Source: Rhizobium sp. BK251 (GTDB lineage Bacteria > Pseudomonadota > Alphaproteobacteria > Rhizobiales > Rhizobiaceae). Taken from it: a DNA stretch of 64,000 nucleotides. Position 1 is the first letter of the stretch, and each line of letters begins with the position of its first letter. The notes under the pieces were generated by a model. That model made no database searches, was not told the origin of the DNA, and saw nothing but the letters and a program-made list of their open reading frames with translations. The stretch spans positions 496,001 through 560,000 of the forward strand of contig NZ_SLUQ01000003.1 of NCBI RefSeq assembly GCF_004345245.1, written 5' to 3'. Below, in pieces: positions 36,686-44,539 of this stretch. The position numbers and the translations under genes were made by a program.

Positions 36686-36691
36686 TTCCGG

Positions 36692-36726
36692 TAATCCTTG
36701 TTTCAATGCTTAAAGGATTATTGAAA
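36692..36726. promoter_or_regulatory. candidate ArsR operator
   Basis: Two overlapping perfect inverted repeats: TAATCCTT (36692-36699) / AAGGATTA (36713-36720), and TTTCAAT (36701-36707) / ATTGAAA (36720-36726). The AAGGA arms also serve as the ribosome binding sites of the two divergent genes. ArsR binding here would block both transcripts. Confidence 0.6.
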
Positions 36727-36727
36727 T

Positions 36728-37102
36728 ATGGATCAACGTCAAGCCCTGGTATCGTTTGGTGCTCTGTCGCAGGAGACCCGCCTGCAGATCATCCGGATGC
36801 TCGTGGTCGCCGGACCCGATGGTATGTCCGCAGGGGCGATCGCGGAGAAGGCAGAGGTCTCGCCATCGAACGTGTCGTTCCATCTCAAGGAGCTGGAGCG
36901 GGCAGGTCTTATCAATCAGCAGCGGGAGTCCCGCTCGATCATTTATTCGGCCGCCTACGATGCCCTCGGCGGACTCGTGCGGTTCCTGATGGAAGACTGC
37001 TGCGCGGGACATCCTGAAATCTGTGCGCCGGCTGCTGCCGTTGCCGCATGCTGCACGCCAACGACGGACGGGGCGACGTCGACGTCGAAGAAGGCGAACT
37101 GA
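36728..37102 (+). CDS. arsR: arsenical resistance regulator ArsR
   Basis: A 124-residue ArsR/SmtB winged-helix repressor. Recognition region: GAIAEKAEVSPSNVSFHLKELERAGLI (split: SPSNVSFHLKELE). It has no CVC in helix 3; instead cysteines cluster at the C-terminus (Cys91, 92, 99, 108, 109), as in the ArsR type that binds As(III) through C-terminal cysteines. ATG at 36728 follows AAAGGA. The stop overlaps the aqpS ATG by one base. It should derepress the operon on arsenite binding. Confidence 0.93.
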   Translation: MDQRQALVSFGALSQETRLQIIRMLVVAGPDGMSAGAIAEKAEVSPSNVSFHLKELERAGLINQQRESRSIIYSAAYDALGGLVRFLMEDCCAGHPEICAPAAAVAACCTPTTDGATSTSKKAN

Positions 37103-37785
37103 TGCAAGAGTTCGATCTTCATCGGCGGCTGGCTGCCGAAGCCATAGGAACCGCCTTGCTAGTCGCGACCGTCGTCGGTTCTGGCATCATGGCATCCTCC
37201 CTGACCCAGGACACAGCGCTGGCCCTGCTTGGTAATACGTTGGCGACGGGCGCGATCCTAGTGGTGCTCGTCACGGTGCTTGGCCCGATATCGGGAGCGC
37301 ACTTCAATCCCGCCGTGTCGCTGGTGTTCGCAATGTCGCGCGCGCTGCCTAGCCGTGACCTCGCCGCCTATATTCTTGTTCAGATCGTTGGCGGCGTCTT
37401 GGGTACGATGACGGCTCATGCGATGCTCGCGCTCCCCATCCTCGAATGGTCCATGAAAGAGCGCTCCGGAGAGAGCCAGTGGTTTGCGGAATGGATCGCC
37501 ACCTTTGGGCTGGTGTCGGTCATTCTCCTCGGTATCCGCTTTGATCGAAAGGCGACTCCCTGGTCGGTCGGCCTCTACATCACGGCGGCCTACTGGTTCA
37601 CGTCCTCGACATCATTCGCCAATCCCGCCGTTGCGGTCGCGCGCGCGTTCACGAACACCTTCTCCGGAATTCGACCTGCCGATCTTCCGGGGTTCGTCGT
37701 GGCAGAGTTCATCGGCGCGCTATGCGCCTTCCCTCTGGTCACTTGGCTTCTTCGGCCGACCCCAATCGTGGAGACAGCATCATGA
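37102..37785 (+). CDS. aqpS: aquaglyceroporin for arsenite efflux
   Basis: A 227-residue six-helix channel of the MIP family. Both pore signatures are present: GAHFNPAVSL and the second NPA in SFANPAVAVARAF. In S. meliloti AqpS replaces an arsenite pump: arsenite made by ArsC leaves downhill through the channel. Here it sits between arsR and arsC with 1- and 4-base overlaps, the same order. ATG at 37102. Confidence 0.92.
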   Translation: MQEFDLHRRLAAEAIGTALLVATVVGSGIMASSLTQDTALALLGNTLATGAILVVLVTVLGPISGAHFNPAVSLVFAMSRALPSRDLAAYILVQIVGGVLGTMTAHAMLALPILEWSMKERSGESQWFAEWIATFGLVSVILLGIRFDRKATPWSVGLYITAAYWFTSSTSFANPAVAVARAFTNTFSGIRPADLPGFVVAEFIGALCAFPLVTWLLRPTPIVETAS

Positions 37786-38204
37786 ACGTCACCATCTACC
37801 GCAATCCGGACTGTGGCACGTCCCGCAACACGCTGGCCATGATTCGCAATGCCGGAATCGAGCCGACCGTCATCGAGTACCTGAAGAACCCGCCGACGCG
37901 CGCCCAGCTCGTGAAGATGATTGCCGACGCCGGATTGACTGTCCGTGAAGCAATCCGCGAGAAGGGCACGCCCTATGTGGAGATCGGTCTCGACAACGCC
38001 AACCTGACCGACGCGCAGCTCTTGGATGCGATGATGAAGGATCCGATTCTGATCAACAGGCCGCTCGTCATCACTCCCGTGGGGACCCGCCTTGCCCGGC
38101 CTTCGGAAGCCGTTCTCGACATCCTTCCTGACAGTCACAAGGGAGCCTTCAGCAAGGAAGACGGCGAAAAGGTCCTCGACGCTGATGGGAAGCGTCTTGT
38201 CTGA
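37782..38204 (+). CDS. arsC: arsenate reductase, glutaredoxin-coupled
   Basis: A 140-residue thioredoxin-fold enzyme reducing As(V) to As(III) with glutathione/glutaredoxin. The catalytic Cys is in NPDCGTSRN near the start; arginines in INRPLVITPVGTRLARP bind arsenate. Length and order match ArsC of the E. coli plasmid R773 class. ATG overlaps the aqpS stop (ATGA). The downstream MFS gene overlaps its 3' end by 20 bases, so all four are one operon. Confidence 0.93.
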   Translation: MNVTIYRNPDCGTSRNTLAMIRNAGIEPTVIEYLKNPPTRAQLVKMIADAGLTVREAIREKGTPYVEIGLDNANLTDAQLLDAMMKDPILINRPLVITPVGTRLARPSEAVLDILPDSHKGAFSKEDGEKVLDADGKRLV

Positions 38205-39402
38205 GCGGGTGCCCGTTCTTGCCGTGCTTGCCCTCGGTCTGACGCAGATCATCGGTTACGGCACGCTCTATTACTCCTTCAGCATCCTTGCACCGGACAT
38301 GGCCGCGCAGTTGTCTTGGTCCAGCGAGTGGGTGTTCGGTGCGCTGTCCATCGCGCTCCTAGTCGGGGGGCTGACTGCTCCATGGCTGGGTATGCTGTTC
38401 GACAGGATCGGTGCCGCCCGCGTGATGACGATCGGGTCCTTCGTGGCTGCTGCGGCTCTGACTGTCTGCGCCCTTGCGCCCAACAAGGCAGCATATGTCG
38501 CAGCACTCATTGCTGTCGAAGCTTCGGCCAATCTCGTCCAGTACGGCGCGGCCTTCGCGCTCCTCGTGCAAATCCGCCCGCAAGTCGCCTCCCGGAGCAT
38601 CACCTACCTGACATTGATCGCCGGGTTCGCCTCGACAATCTTCTGGCCGATCACAACAGCGCTCCATGCGCATCTGAGCTGGCAGAACGTCTATCTGGTC
38701 TTCGCAGCGCTCAACCTATTCGTCTGCATGCCGATCCATACGTGGCTATCTCACGAAGGGACTTCCAGCCGCGTGAAGGCATCCGCCGCTGCGCCTCGTG
38801 TCGAGGGCATGCTTCCTCCCGCACGACGCCGTATTGGCTTCGCGATCATGGTCACGGGCTTCTCCCTGATGTCGCTCGTTAGCTCGGCAGTTCTGGTGCA
38901 CCTGGTCCCATTGCTGTCCGGCCTTGGGCTTGGCGCGACCGCCGCCCTTGTCGGAACGCTATTCGGCCCGTCGCAGGTCGGCAGTCGCCTCATCAACATG
39001 GTCTTTGGGAAGAACCTGCCTGCACTCCATCTGGCGATGATCGCAGCAGTGCTCATCCCCGGCGGCGTCCTCGTGCTTCTGTTCTCCGCTCCTTCCGTGC
39101 CGGGCGCCATGGCCTTCGCAATCATCTTCGGCATGGGCAACGGCCTGTTGAGCATCGTGACTGGAACGCTGCCTCTGCATCTCTTTGGGAGCGACGGCTA
39201 TGGCAGGCTGCAGGGGAAGATGATGGCAGCGCGTCTGATCCTGTCAGCTCTTGCGCCATTCGTGCTTGCCTTCTCGATGGAGAACATCGGCATACCGTCA
39301 TCTCTCGGGATCACGGCTGCCTTGGGTGGACTTTCGATAATCGCGCTGCTCTCCATCGCGGCATTGCGCCAAGAGCAACACAGGCCAGCCGAACAGAGCT
39401 GA
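38185..39402 (+). CDS. MFS transporter of the ars operon (ArsK-like candidate)
   Basis: A 405-residue major facilitator protein with 12 predicted TM helices; GMLFDRIGAARVMTIG is the loop 2-3 MFS motif. As the last gene of arsR-aqpS-arsC it probably exports arsenicals or antimonials, like ArsK described in Agrobacterium; this is inferred from context, not from a diagnostic motif. ATG at 38185 lies inside arsC, implying translational coupling. No terminator seen directly after. Confidence 0.8.
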   Translation: MGSVLSERVPVLAVLALGLTQIIGYGTLYYSFSILAPDMAAQLSWSSEWVFGALSIALLVGGLTAPWLGMLFDRIGAARVMTIGSFVAAAALTVCALAPNKAAYVAALIAVEASANLVQYGAAFALLVQIRPQVASRSITYLTLIAGFASTIFWPITTALHAHLSWQNVYLVFAALNLFVCMPIHTWLSHEGTSSRVKASAAAPRVEGMLPPARRRIGFAIMVTGFSLMSLVSSAVLVHLVPLLSGLGLGATAALVGTLFGPSQVGSRLINMVFGKNLPALHLAMIAAVLIPGGVLVLLFSAPSVPGAMAFAIIFGMGNGLLSIVTGTLPLHLFGSDGYGRLQGKMMAARLILSALAPFVLAFSMENIGIPSSLGITAALGGLSIIALLSIAALRQEQHRPAEQS

Positions 39403-39604
39403 GGAACGGAACGCCTCGACGGAGGCAGTCGATCCCACATCCCGCCCTTGGCGGCATGCTGACGTCTCCGATACGCACATTGTCGTCCCGATGCTCGCGG
39501 AGGCTCGCGCCTCCCGGCGCGCTCACGCTTTGCCGCCTCCAATCGGCATGATCCGACTTATCTAGTCCGGGAGCAGGCATTACTGGGCGGCCCCGATGGG
39601 CATT

Positions 39605-40087
39605 CTAGGAGATGGCGATGATTTCGATTTCCTGATCGCCGACGCTGACGGCTTCTCCGACGGCTTTGCCCATGAGGATCCTCGCCACCGGCGATGCGAA
39701 GGAGATCGTTCCGGCTTTGGGGTCGGCTTCGTCCTCTCCGACGATGCGATATTTCTGCACGCGCCCATCGTCCCGGCTGAAGGTGACTGTGCTGCCAAAG
39801 GCAACGATGTCGGATGACGTCGGTTGCGGCATAAGCTGGGCGGTACGAAGTCTTGCCGCATAGTAGCGCATGTCGCGCAACGGATTTGCAGTCTGTCGGC
39901 GGCGTTCGTTCACGTCTTCGATGGCACTTGCAGCACCATGGGCCTCGCGCGCCTGTTGAAGCTGCAATTCCAAGGCCTTCAATCCCGCTTCCGTAACAAG
40001 GTTCGGATGCGCCGAAATCGGACGGTCAGGTAGCACTGTTTCCGCAGCAGTTTCGGCACTTTCCTCTTTGACAAAGGCAGTGCTCAA
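39605..40087 (-). CDS. GreA/GreB-family transcription factor
   Basis: A 160-residue Gre-type protein: N-terminal helical region (about 35-85, ALELQLQQAREAHGAAS...) that would enter the RNA polymerase secondary channel, and a C-terminal FKBP-like domain ending SPVARILMGKAVGEAVSVGD. The usual GDLxENAEY tip of GreA is absent; the tip reads IEDVNERRRQ, so cleavage activity is uncertain and a regulatory role is possible. The start is TTG at 40087, decided by GGAGG 8 bases upstream. The leader carries strong hairpins (40109-40183). Confidence 0.8.
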   Translation of the reverse strand: MSTAFVKEESAETAAETVLPDRPISAHPNLVTEAGLKALELQLQQAREAHGAASAIEDVNERRRQTANPLRDMRYYAARLRTAQLMPQPTSSDIVAFGSTVTFSRDDGRVQKYRIVGEDEADPKAGTISFASPVARILMGKAVGEAVSVGDQEIEIIAIS

Positions 40088-40108
40088 ATCTCAAACCTCC
40101 GTTTATAC

Positions 40109-40183
40109 GCGGTGCGCTCCTGCACCGCATGAAGCCATGGCAGGCACGATAGCCACAGTCGGAAAACGACTGCACTGGCTATC
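40109..40183 (-). promoter_or_regulatory. structured leader of the Gre-like gene
   Basis: Two strong stems upstream of the start codon. Distal: GATAGCCA + CAGTCG (40148-40161) pairs with CGACTG ... TGGCTATC (40167-40183), 14 bp with one 3-base bulge and a GAAAA loop. Proximal: GCGGTGC (40109-40115) / GCACCGC (40122-40128), ending 9 bases before the GGAGG ribosome site. Could modulate translation or attenuate transcription; the distal stem could alternatively be the 3' end of the BON transcript. Confidence 0.5.
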
Positions 40184-40279
40184 GGCGAATGACAGAAGAA
40201 GCCCTCGTCACTGCCGATAGAATACACGATACCCGATAAAGACAGAACCGGGATAGCTTCGCAGGCTTGGCCTCGATCC

Positions 40280-40564
40280 CTATTGGGAGTCCCTCGGGAA
40301 GCCGCGGCAGAGGAGCCGATTGTGAACATGCGCCGGTCCGACGATGGAGGCGACTATATCCACTGCCAGCGCGTCATCCCCGCGACATCGCACAAACCCT
40401 TCAAGCACAACGAAATCGCCAAGCGTCGAGACCACGATTTGCGTGCTGTCAAACCCTGAGGCTGCTTCGAGCGCGCATTTCACCGCTGCTTTCGTTGCCG
40501 CTGAATAATGGCCTGCCTCAAGGCTGTTCAGCGATCGGCCATCCACATCCAAACGCAAGATCAT
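40280..40564 (-). CDS. BON domain protein
   Basis: A 94-residue protein with a single BON-like domain: ATKAAVKCALEAASGFDSTQI, then VSTLGDFVVLEGFVRC, then ALAVDIVASIVGPAHVHNRL. BON domains bind phospholipid membranes or other ligands; stress-related roles are common. No signal peptide. ATG at 40564 has a perfect GGAGGT 6 bases upstream, so it is preferred over an in-frame GTG at 40576. Confidence 0.75.
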   Translation of the reverse strand: MILRLDVDGRSLNSLEAGHYSAATKAAVKCALEAASGFDSTQIVVSTLGDFVVLEGFVRCRGDDALAVDIVASIVGPAHVHNRLLCRGFPRDSQ

Positions 40565-40653
40565 GTTCACCTCCACTTCAAAGCAGAAAAGGCTACAGAT
40601 CGCTGCATTAGCCGTCTATTAAGTAAGACATGCTCCTGCTCCAGGAGGATGCT

Positions 40654-41460
40654 GTGCTGTTCAAGGGCGAGCGAACATTCATCATACGGGACATGGGAGG
40701 CTTCGTCGCTCACGTCAACCTGCCCGGATGGCTGAAGCGGACGCCTACCGATCATGGGCATGGTCCCCTTGCCATGGTCGTGGAATCCATTCTTCATCCC
40801 GGTCGGCTCATCGCGATGCACGAGCACCGGAACGATGAGATCATCTCGTGGGTGCCCGACGGCATCATGCGCCACGAGGATAAGACTGCGGGCCGGCTTG
40901 TGATCGATGCCAGCCATCTCATGGTGATGAATGCCGGGCGCGGCTTCTGGCATTCAGAGGAAACCTTGCCGACAGATCCGCCGCTGCGCATGCTGCAGAT
41001 CCTTGTGCGGCCGCGCGCGATCGATCTCGAACCCGAGGTCCAGTACGGCCCGATTCCGAGAGCGGCGCCGAACAGGTGGCGGCACCTCGTCGGTCCGGAT
41101 GACGGCAGCGCGCCCTTCCACGTGCGAAACGCTGTCGACCTGTTCGACATCCGGCTGGAGGCAGGTGTGCGCGCGGAATTCCCGCACATGCAAGGGCGAG
41201 ACCTCTATTTCTACGTCTTCAACGGTTCGGTTGCCGTCGGCGGACAGACTTTCACAGAAGGGGAGCAAGGGCTGCTGATATCCGGTGACAGACTTACAGT
41301 CGAGGCCATGAGTCCGAGCCTGATTGTCGCATTCCTGCTCGACCCGTGTGCGCCGGTTACGAGGAAGGGCACGGTGGGCGATCACCGAAGGACCCCCTCG
41401 CCTTTCCTGGCCCGCGTGCTCAAGACCTGGGTGCGACTGCGTCGCCTGTGGCGCCCTTAA
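40654..41460 (+). CDS. pirin family protein
   Basis: A 268-residue double-cupin protein. The first cupin holds the metal site in LIAMHEHRNDEIISWV and MVMNAGRGFWHSEE (pirin HxH...H/E pattern). The second cupin (FPHMQGRDLYFYVFNGSVAVGG) lacks the full ligand set, as usual. Bacterial pirins are quercetinases or regulators; the role here is unknown. GTG at 40654 with AGGAGG 5 bases upstream is preferred; an in-frame ATG at 40630 has no good ribosome site. Confidence 0.85.
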   Translation: MLFKGERTFIIRDMGGFVAHVNLPGWLKRTPTDHGHGPLAMVVESILHPGRLIAMHEHRNDEIISWVPDGIMRHEDKTAGRLVIDASHLMVMNAGRGFWHSEETLPTDPPLRMLQILVRPRAIDLEPEVQYGPIPRAAPNRWRHLVGPDDGSAPFHVRNAVDLFDIRLEAGVRAEFPHMQGRDLYFYVFNGSVAVGGQTFTEGEQGLLISGDRLTVEAMSPSLIVAFLLDPCAPVTRKGTVGDHRRTPSPFLARVLKTWVRLRRLWRP

Positions 41461-41674
41461 CTTTTGTCGGCGTTCGGTCGCCGGTAGAACCCCTCGGAAG
41501 CCCATGGTCGAGGAAGGCCATACGCCGCCGTCAACTGCTCCCTCAGGAAGCCGCTGTTTTTGGCGCCGACCATGATCGTTGCTCATGCATCGCCATTGTG
41601 CCACACAAAATCATGTCCGGGGCCTTGGTCGCCATCCGGCAGGCGACGTGCTTGAAGAAGATTGGAGTATTGCA

Positions 41675-42052
41675 ATGACCGCTCGCGCGAAAGCCATCCT
41701 CGCGATAGCGCTCCTGTTCATCTCGGGGCGAGACGCGGTGACCGCAGACCTCGATCGTGGCCGCCGTATATTCCAGACATGCGCCTCCTGCCATGTGCTG
41801 GATCGTGACCGGAGCACCTTCGGGCCATACTTGAAGGGTGTCTTTGGCCGTCGAATCGGATCGCTACCCGACTACAACTACTCGCCTGCGATGAAGGTGG
41901 CCGGGGCCGACGGCAAATCGTGGGATGAACAGACGCTGGGCGAGTTCCTGTACAGTCCGGCCAAAGCGATACCCGGGACGAAAATGCGGTTCTGGGGACT
42001 GTGGAATTCCGACATCGAGGACTTGGTCGCGTTCCTTAAAGTGCAGCACTAG
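41675..42052 (+). CDS. class I cytochrome c
   Basis: A 125-residue secreted cytochrome: signal peptide (cleavage near VTADLD), heme attachment motif CASCH, and a methionine ligand in PGTKMRFWG. It should carry electrons in the periplasm, resembling cytochrome c2/c550. ATG at 41675 gives a proper signal peptide. It is alone in orientation with the next gene 257 bases away. Electron partner unknown. Confidence 0.9.
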   Translation: MTARAKAILAIALLFISGRDAVTADLDRGRRIFQTCASCHVLDRDRSTFGPYLKGVFGRRIGSLPDYNYSPAMKVAGADGKSWDEQTLGEFLYSPAKAIPGTKMRFWGLWNSDIEDLVAFLKVQH

Positions 42053-42308
42053 TTCGCCGCCACCTATGCGGCAAAGGTGCTGTCTTTTTGGACGCGTGAA
42101 CCGGCAATCGCACCGCACGCGGAGCAGTAATGCGAATGGTTGCCGCACTACTGACGCGATCAAGGACTGCATCGACACGCCGGACCGACGCCGCCAAGAT
42201 GCTTGCTCATCGGGAATCGGGATAAGGGTGGGATTTCGTCAGGCGTTGAACTGATCCGGACGGAAAGGTTATGTTCCGGACTCCAAGACGTGCGAAGGAC
42301 AAGAGCCG

Positions 42309-43259
42309 ATGTCCGGTCTTCCATCCAGGACTTCGATCAGAGACCGCGGCCTTCGGACGGTCACTGCGCTGCTCGTCCTGGTGTCTACCGTTACGAACGC
42401 GAAGACTACGCTGGCGGCTTCGGCCGATGGCGACAGCACTTGCCTTTACCAGGGTGCCGATGAAGGACGAACCTTCTGCATCCGGAAAGAGCACTTCAAC
42501 GCCGACCTCTGCGAGGTCATCGATCAATTCGCGACGGCGCGCAATATCCCCTCTGCATTCTTCGCACGGCTGATTTGGCGCGAAAGCCTGTTCAGGCCGG
42601 AAGCGGTGAGCCCGAAGGGCGCTGAAGGTATCGCGCAATTCATGCCCGCCACCGCTCGCCGGAGAGGGTTGGCAAACAGTTTCGATGTCATCAGCGCGCT
42701 TCATGCCTCATCGACCTATCTGAACGAGCTTCGGCTCCGTTTCGGCAATCTTGGCCTTGCGGCAGCAGCTTACAACGCAGGCGAAAGCGGTCTCGACCGT
42801 TTCCTCGCTGCCGGGAGCCTGCCGATCGAAACACGAGATTATGTGTTCGCAATAACGGGGCAGCTCGTCGAGACCTGGCGCGACAATCCTCCCGAGATCG
42901 CGGCGCCCGAACTTCAGGAAGGAAAGCCCTTCACGGACGCTTGCATCAGGCTGGCCGAGACGAGGCAACTGAACGATCCCGTCCTTGCAGGCTCCGCAGA
43001 CTGGGCACCGTGGGGTGTCCAGCTTGCCGCTCACTACAACCCGGCGGTGGCCGGCCGGCTGTTTTCGTCTTCGGTCGCAAAGCTTCCGTCTCCGTTGAAC
43101 GCAGAGCGCGCGTTGATCGTGCGACAACGCGGCGGAAACTTCGGCTATCGACCTCGCTACGCAGCAAGGATCGGCAAGGAAACACGCCTGGACGCGACGA
43201 AGCTTTGCGATGAGATACGCGCCGCGGGCGTGCCCTGCACTGTTTTCAAGAACCTATAA
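42309..43259 (+). CDS. lytic transglycosylase (SLT family)
   Basis: A 316-residue secreted murein hydrolase. N-terminal signal sequence (about 1-37), then the SLT domain at about residues 65-190: catalytic Glu in FFARLIWRESLFRPEAVSP, GAEGIAQFMPATARRRG, and AAYNAGESG. It cleaves the MurNAc-GlcNAc bond to form 1,6-anhydro ends. The C-terminal ~100 residues have no recognised domain. Monocistronic. Confidence 0.88.
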   Translation: MSGLPSRTSIRDRGLRTVTALLVLVSTVTNAKTTLAASADGDSTCLYQGADEGRTFCIRKEHFNADLCEVIDQFATARNIPSAFFARLIWRESLFRPEAVSPKGAEGIAQFMPATARRRGLANSFDVISALHASSTYLNELRLRFGNLGLAAAAYNAGESGLDRFLAAGSLPIETRDYVFAITGQLVETWRDNPPEIAAPELQEGKPFTDACIRLAETRQLNDPVLAGSADWAPWGVQLAAHYNPAVAGRLFSSSVAKLPSPLNAERALIVRQRGGNFGYRPRYAARIGKETRLDATKLCDEIRAAGVPCTVFKNL

Positions 43260-43698
43260 GGGACGCGGTTGATAGATCGTGGGCAAGGGTAGCGTGAGTG
43301 ATCGGCCGCCGCGCCGGGATATTGGCACGACACGCGGCGAGTTGACATCCGGCGCGGGCAAATCTCAGCGAGATAGGCGCCCACCGAACGCTTCCGACCA
43401 CAAAGGCTCAAGCCGCCGATCGCGAAAGACCATCGCGTCAGCGGAAGCCGGTCGTCCAAGATCCCCACTCCCGCCCTTTCCTGATAGACTGCTGTTGCGG
43501 CACTGACGACTGCTCCACCGCAGCGAGCAGATAATCTACAATATTCACCGTTGTGTTCACGATAAGAAATGCACGTGCCGTCCGCGAGCGAAGCCGGAGG
43601 CAGAGCAGCGACATGGATGCAAGTGCCGCGGCCCTCGCCGCCAGACTGCCGGCCGGTCAGCCAATGCAATCTATGACTTTCAGAGATGGGAAAATGAC
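43260..43698. other. gene-free interval
   Basis: About 440 bases with no convincing gene. The longest open frame is antisense and overlaps both neighbours; its product has no recognisable motif. The last ~150 bases before the decarboxylase gene contain a locally AT-rich stretch (43530-43570) that may hold its promoter. Confidence 0.4.
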
Positions 43699-44529
43699 AT
43701 GCCGACATTGTCCATCGATATCCCAGCATCCTTGCTTTCAACGCTTACAGAAACAGCCGAAAGAGACGGCACCGACACCTCTTCCGTCATCTCGGCGGCA
43801 CTGGCCCAATATCTCGGCACGAGCTACCACACGCTGTTCCAGGTATCGACCTCGGGGGCACTGGTGGCTGGTGTCTATGACGGCGTCCTCAGCGTCGGCT
43901 CGATCCTCGACCACGGCGATTTCGGGCTTGGAACCTTCGCGAACCTCGACGGCGAGATGGTCATTCTCGACGGCCGGGCCCACCAGGTCCATGGCGACGG
44001 GCGGGTAGAGGTCGCGGGCGTCGACGCGCGCGCGCCCTTTGCAGTCGTCACGCGCCTGCGTCCAACGTCCGATACTTCCATCGAGGCCGTCAGCGACATG
44101 AAGGGACTGGAAGCGCACTGCGACGCCCTGCGCAAATCCGGCAACATATTCTATGCCTTCCGCCTCGACGGCCATTTCAGCAGCGTGCGGGCACGCGCCG
44201 TCAATCCGCAGCAGCCGGGAGCACGGCTGATCGATGCCGCAAAGGCGCAGAGCGAATTCCACTTTAGCGACATTGGAGGCACTCTCGTCGGCCTCTGGTC
44301 GCCCGGCTTCTCTAGCGCCTTCAGCGTCCCCGGCTATCATTTCCACTTCCTGTCCGACGACCGCAAACACGGGGGCCATCTGCTCGACTGTGCCGCGAGC
44401 AGCCTGCGGCTGCGCATGGAAGCGCTCACCGATTTCCACCTCGCCCTACCCGAAAGCAGGAACTTCCTGGCGGCCGACCTTTCGAAGAACACCGCCGGCG
44501 AACTCGCCTACGCCGAACAAGCCCACTAG
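43699..44529 (+). CDS. budA: acetolactate decarboxylase with N-terminal RHH-like domain
   Basis: A 276-residue protein. Residues ~45-276 match alpha-acetolactate decarboxylase, which makes acetoin from acetolactate: GDFGLGTFANLDGEMVILDG and the zinc site GYHFHFLSDDRKHGGH (HxH...H). Residues 1-40 are not a signal peptide as in Bacillus AlsD; they read strand TLSIDIP, helix LLSTLTETAERDG, helix TSSVISAALAQYLG, the pattern of a ribbon-helix-helix DNA-binding domain. It may autoregulate, or the domain may only dimerise. The synthase follows after 10 bases. Confidence 0.88.
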   Translation: MPTLSIDIPASLLSTLTETAERDGTDTSSVISAALAQYLGTSYHTLFQVSTSGALVAGVYDGVLSVGSILDHGDFGLGTFANLDGEMVILDGRAHQVHGDGRVEVAGVDARAPFAVVTRLRPTSDTSIEAVSDMKGLEAHCDALRKSGNIFYAFRLDGHFSSVRARAVNPQQPGARLIDAAKAQSEFHFSDIGGTLVGLWSPGFSSAFSVPGYHFHFLSDDRKHGGHLLDCAASSLRLRMEALTDFHLALPESRNFLAADLSKNTAGELAYAEQAH

Positions 44530-44539
44530 GAGACGCGCG

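Noticed and set aside
35879..43260. Genomic island integrated at tRNA-Ser
   Set aside because: No integrase, no transposase and no repeat of the tRNA 3' end was found downstream; composition is similar to the flanks. Kept only as a comment on the inverted repeats.
43157..43741. 194-codon open frame on the minus strand before budA
   Set aside because: Overlaps both neighbours, no ribosome site or motif; probably spurious.
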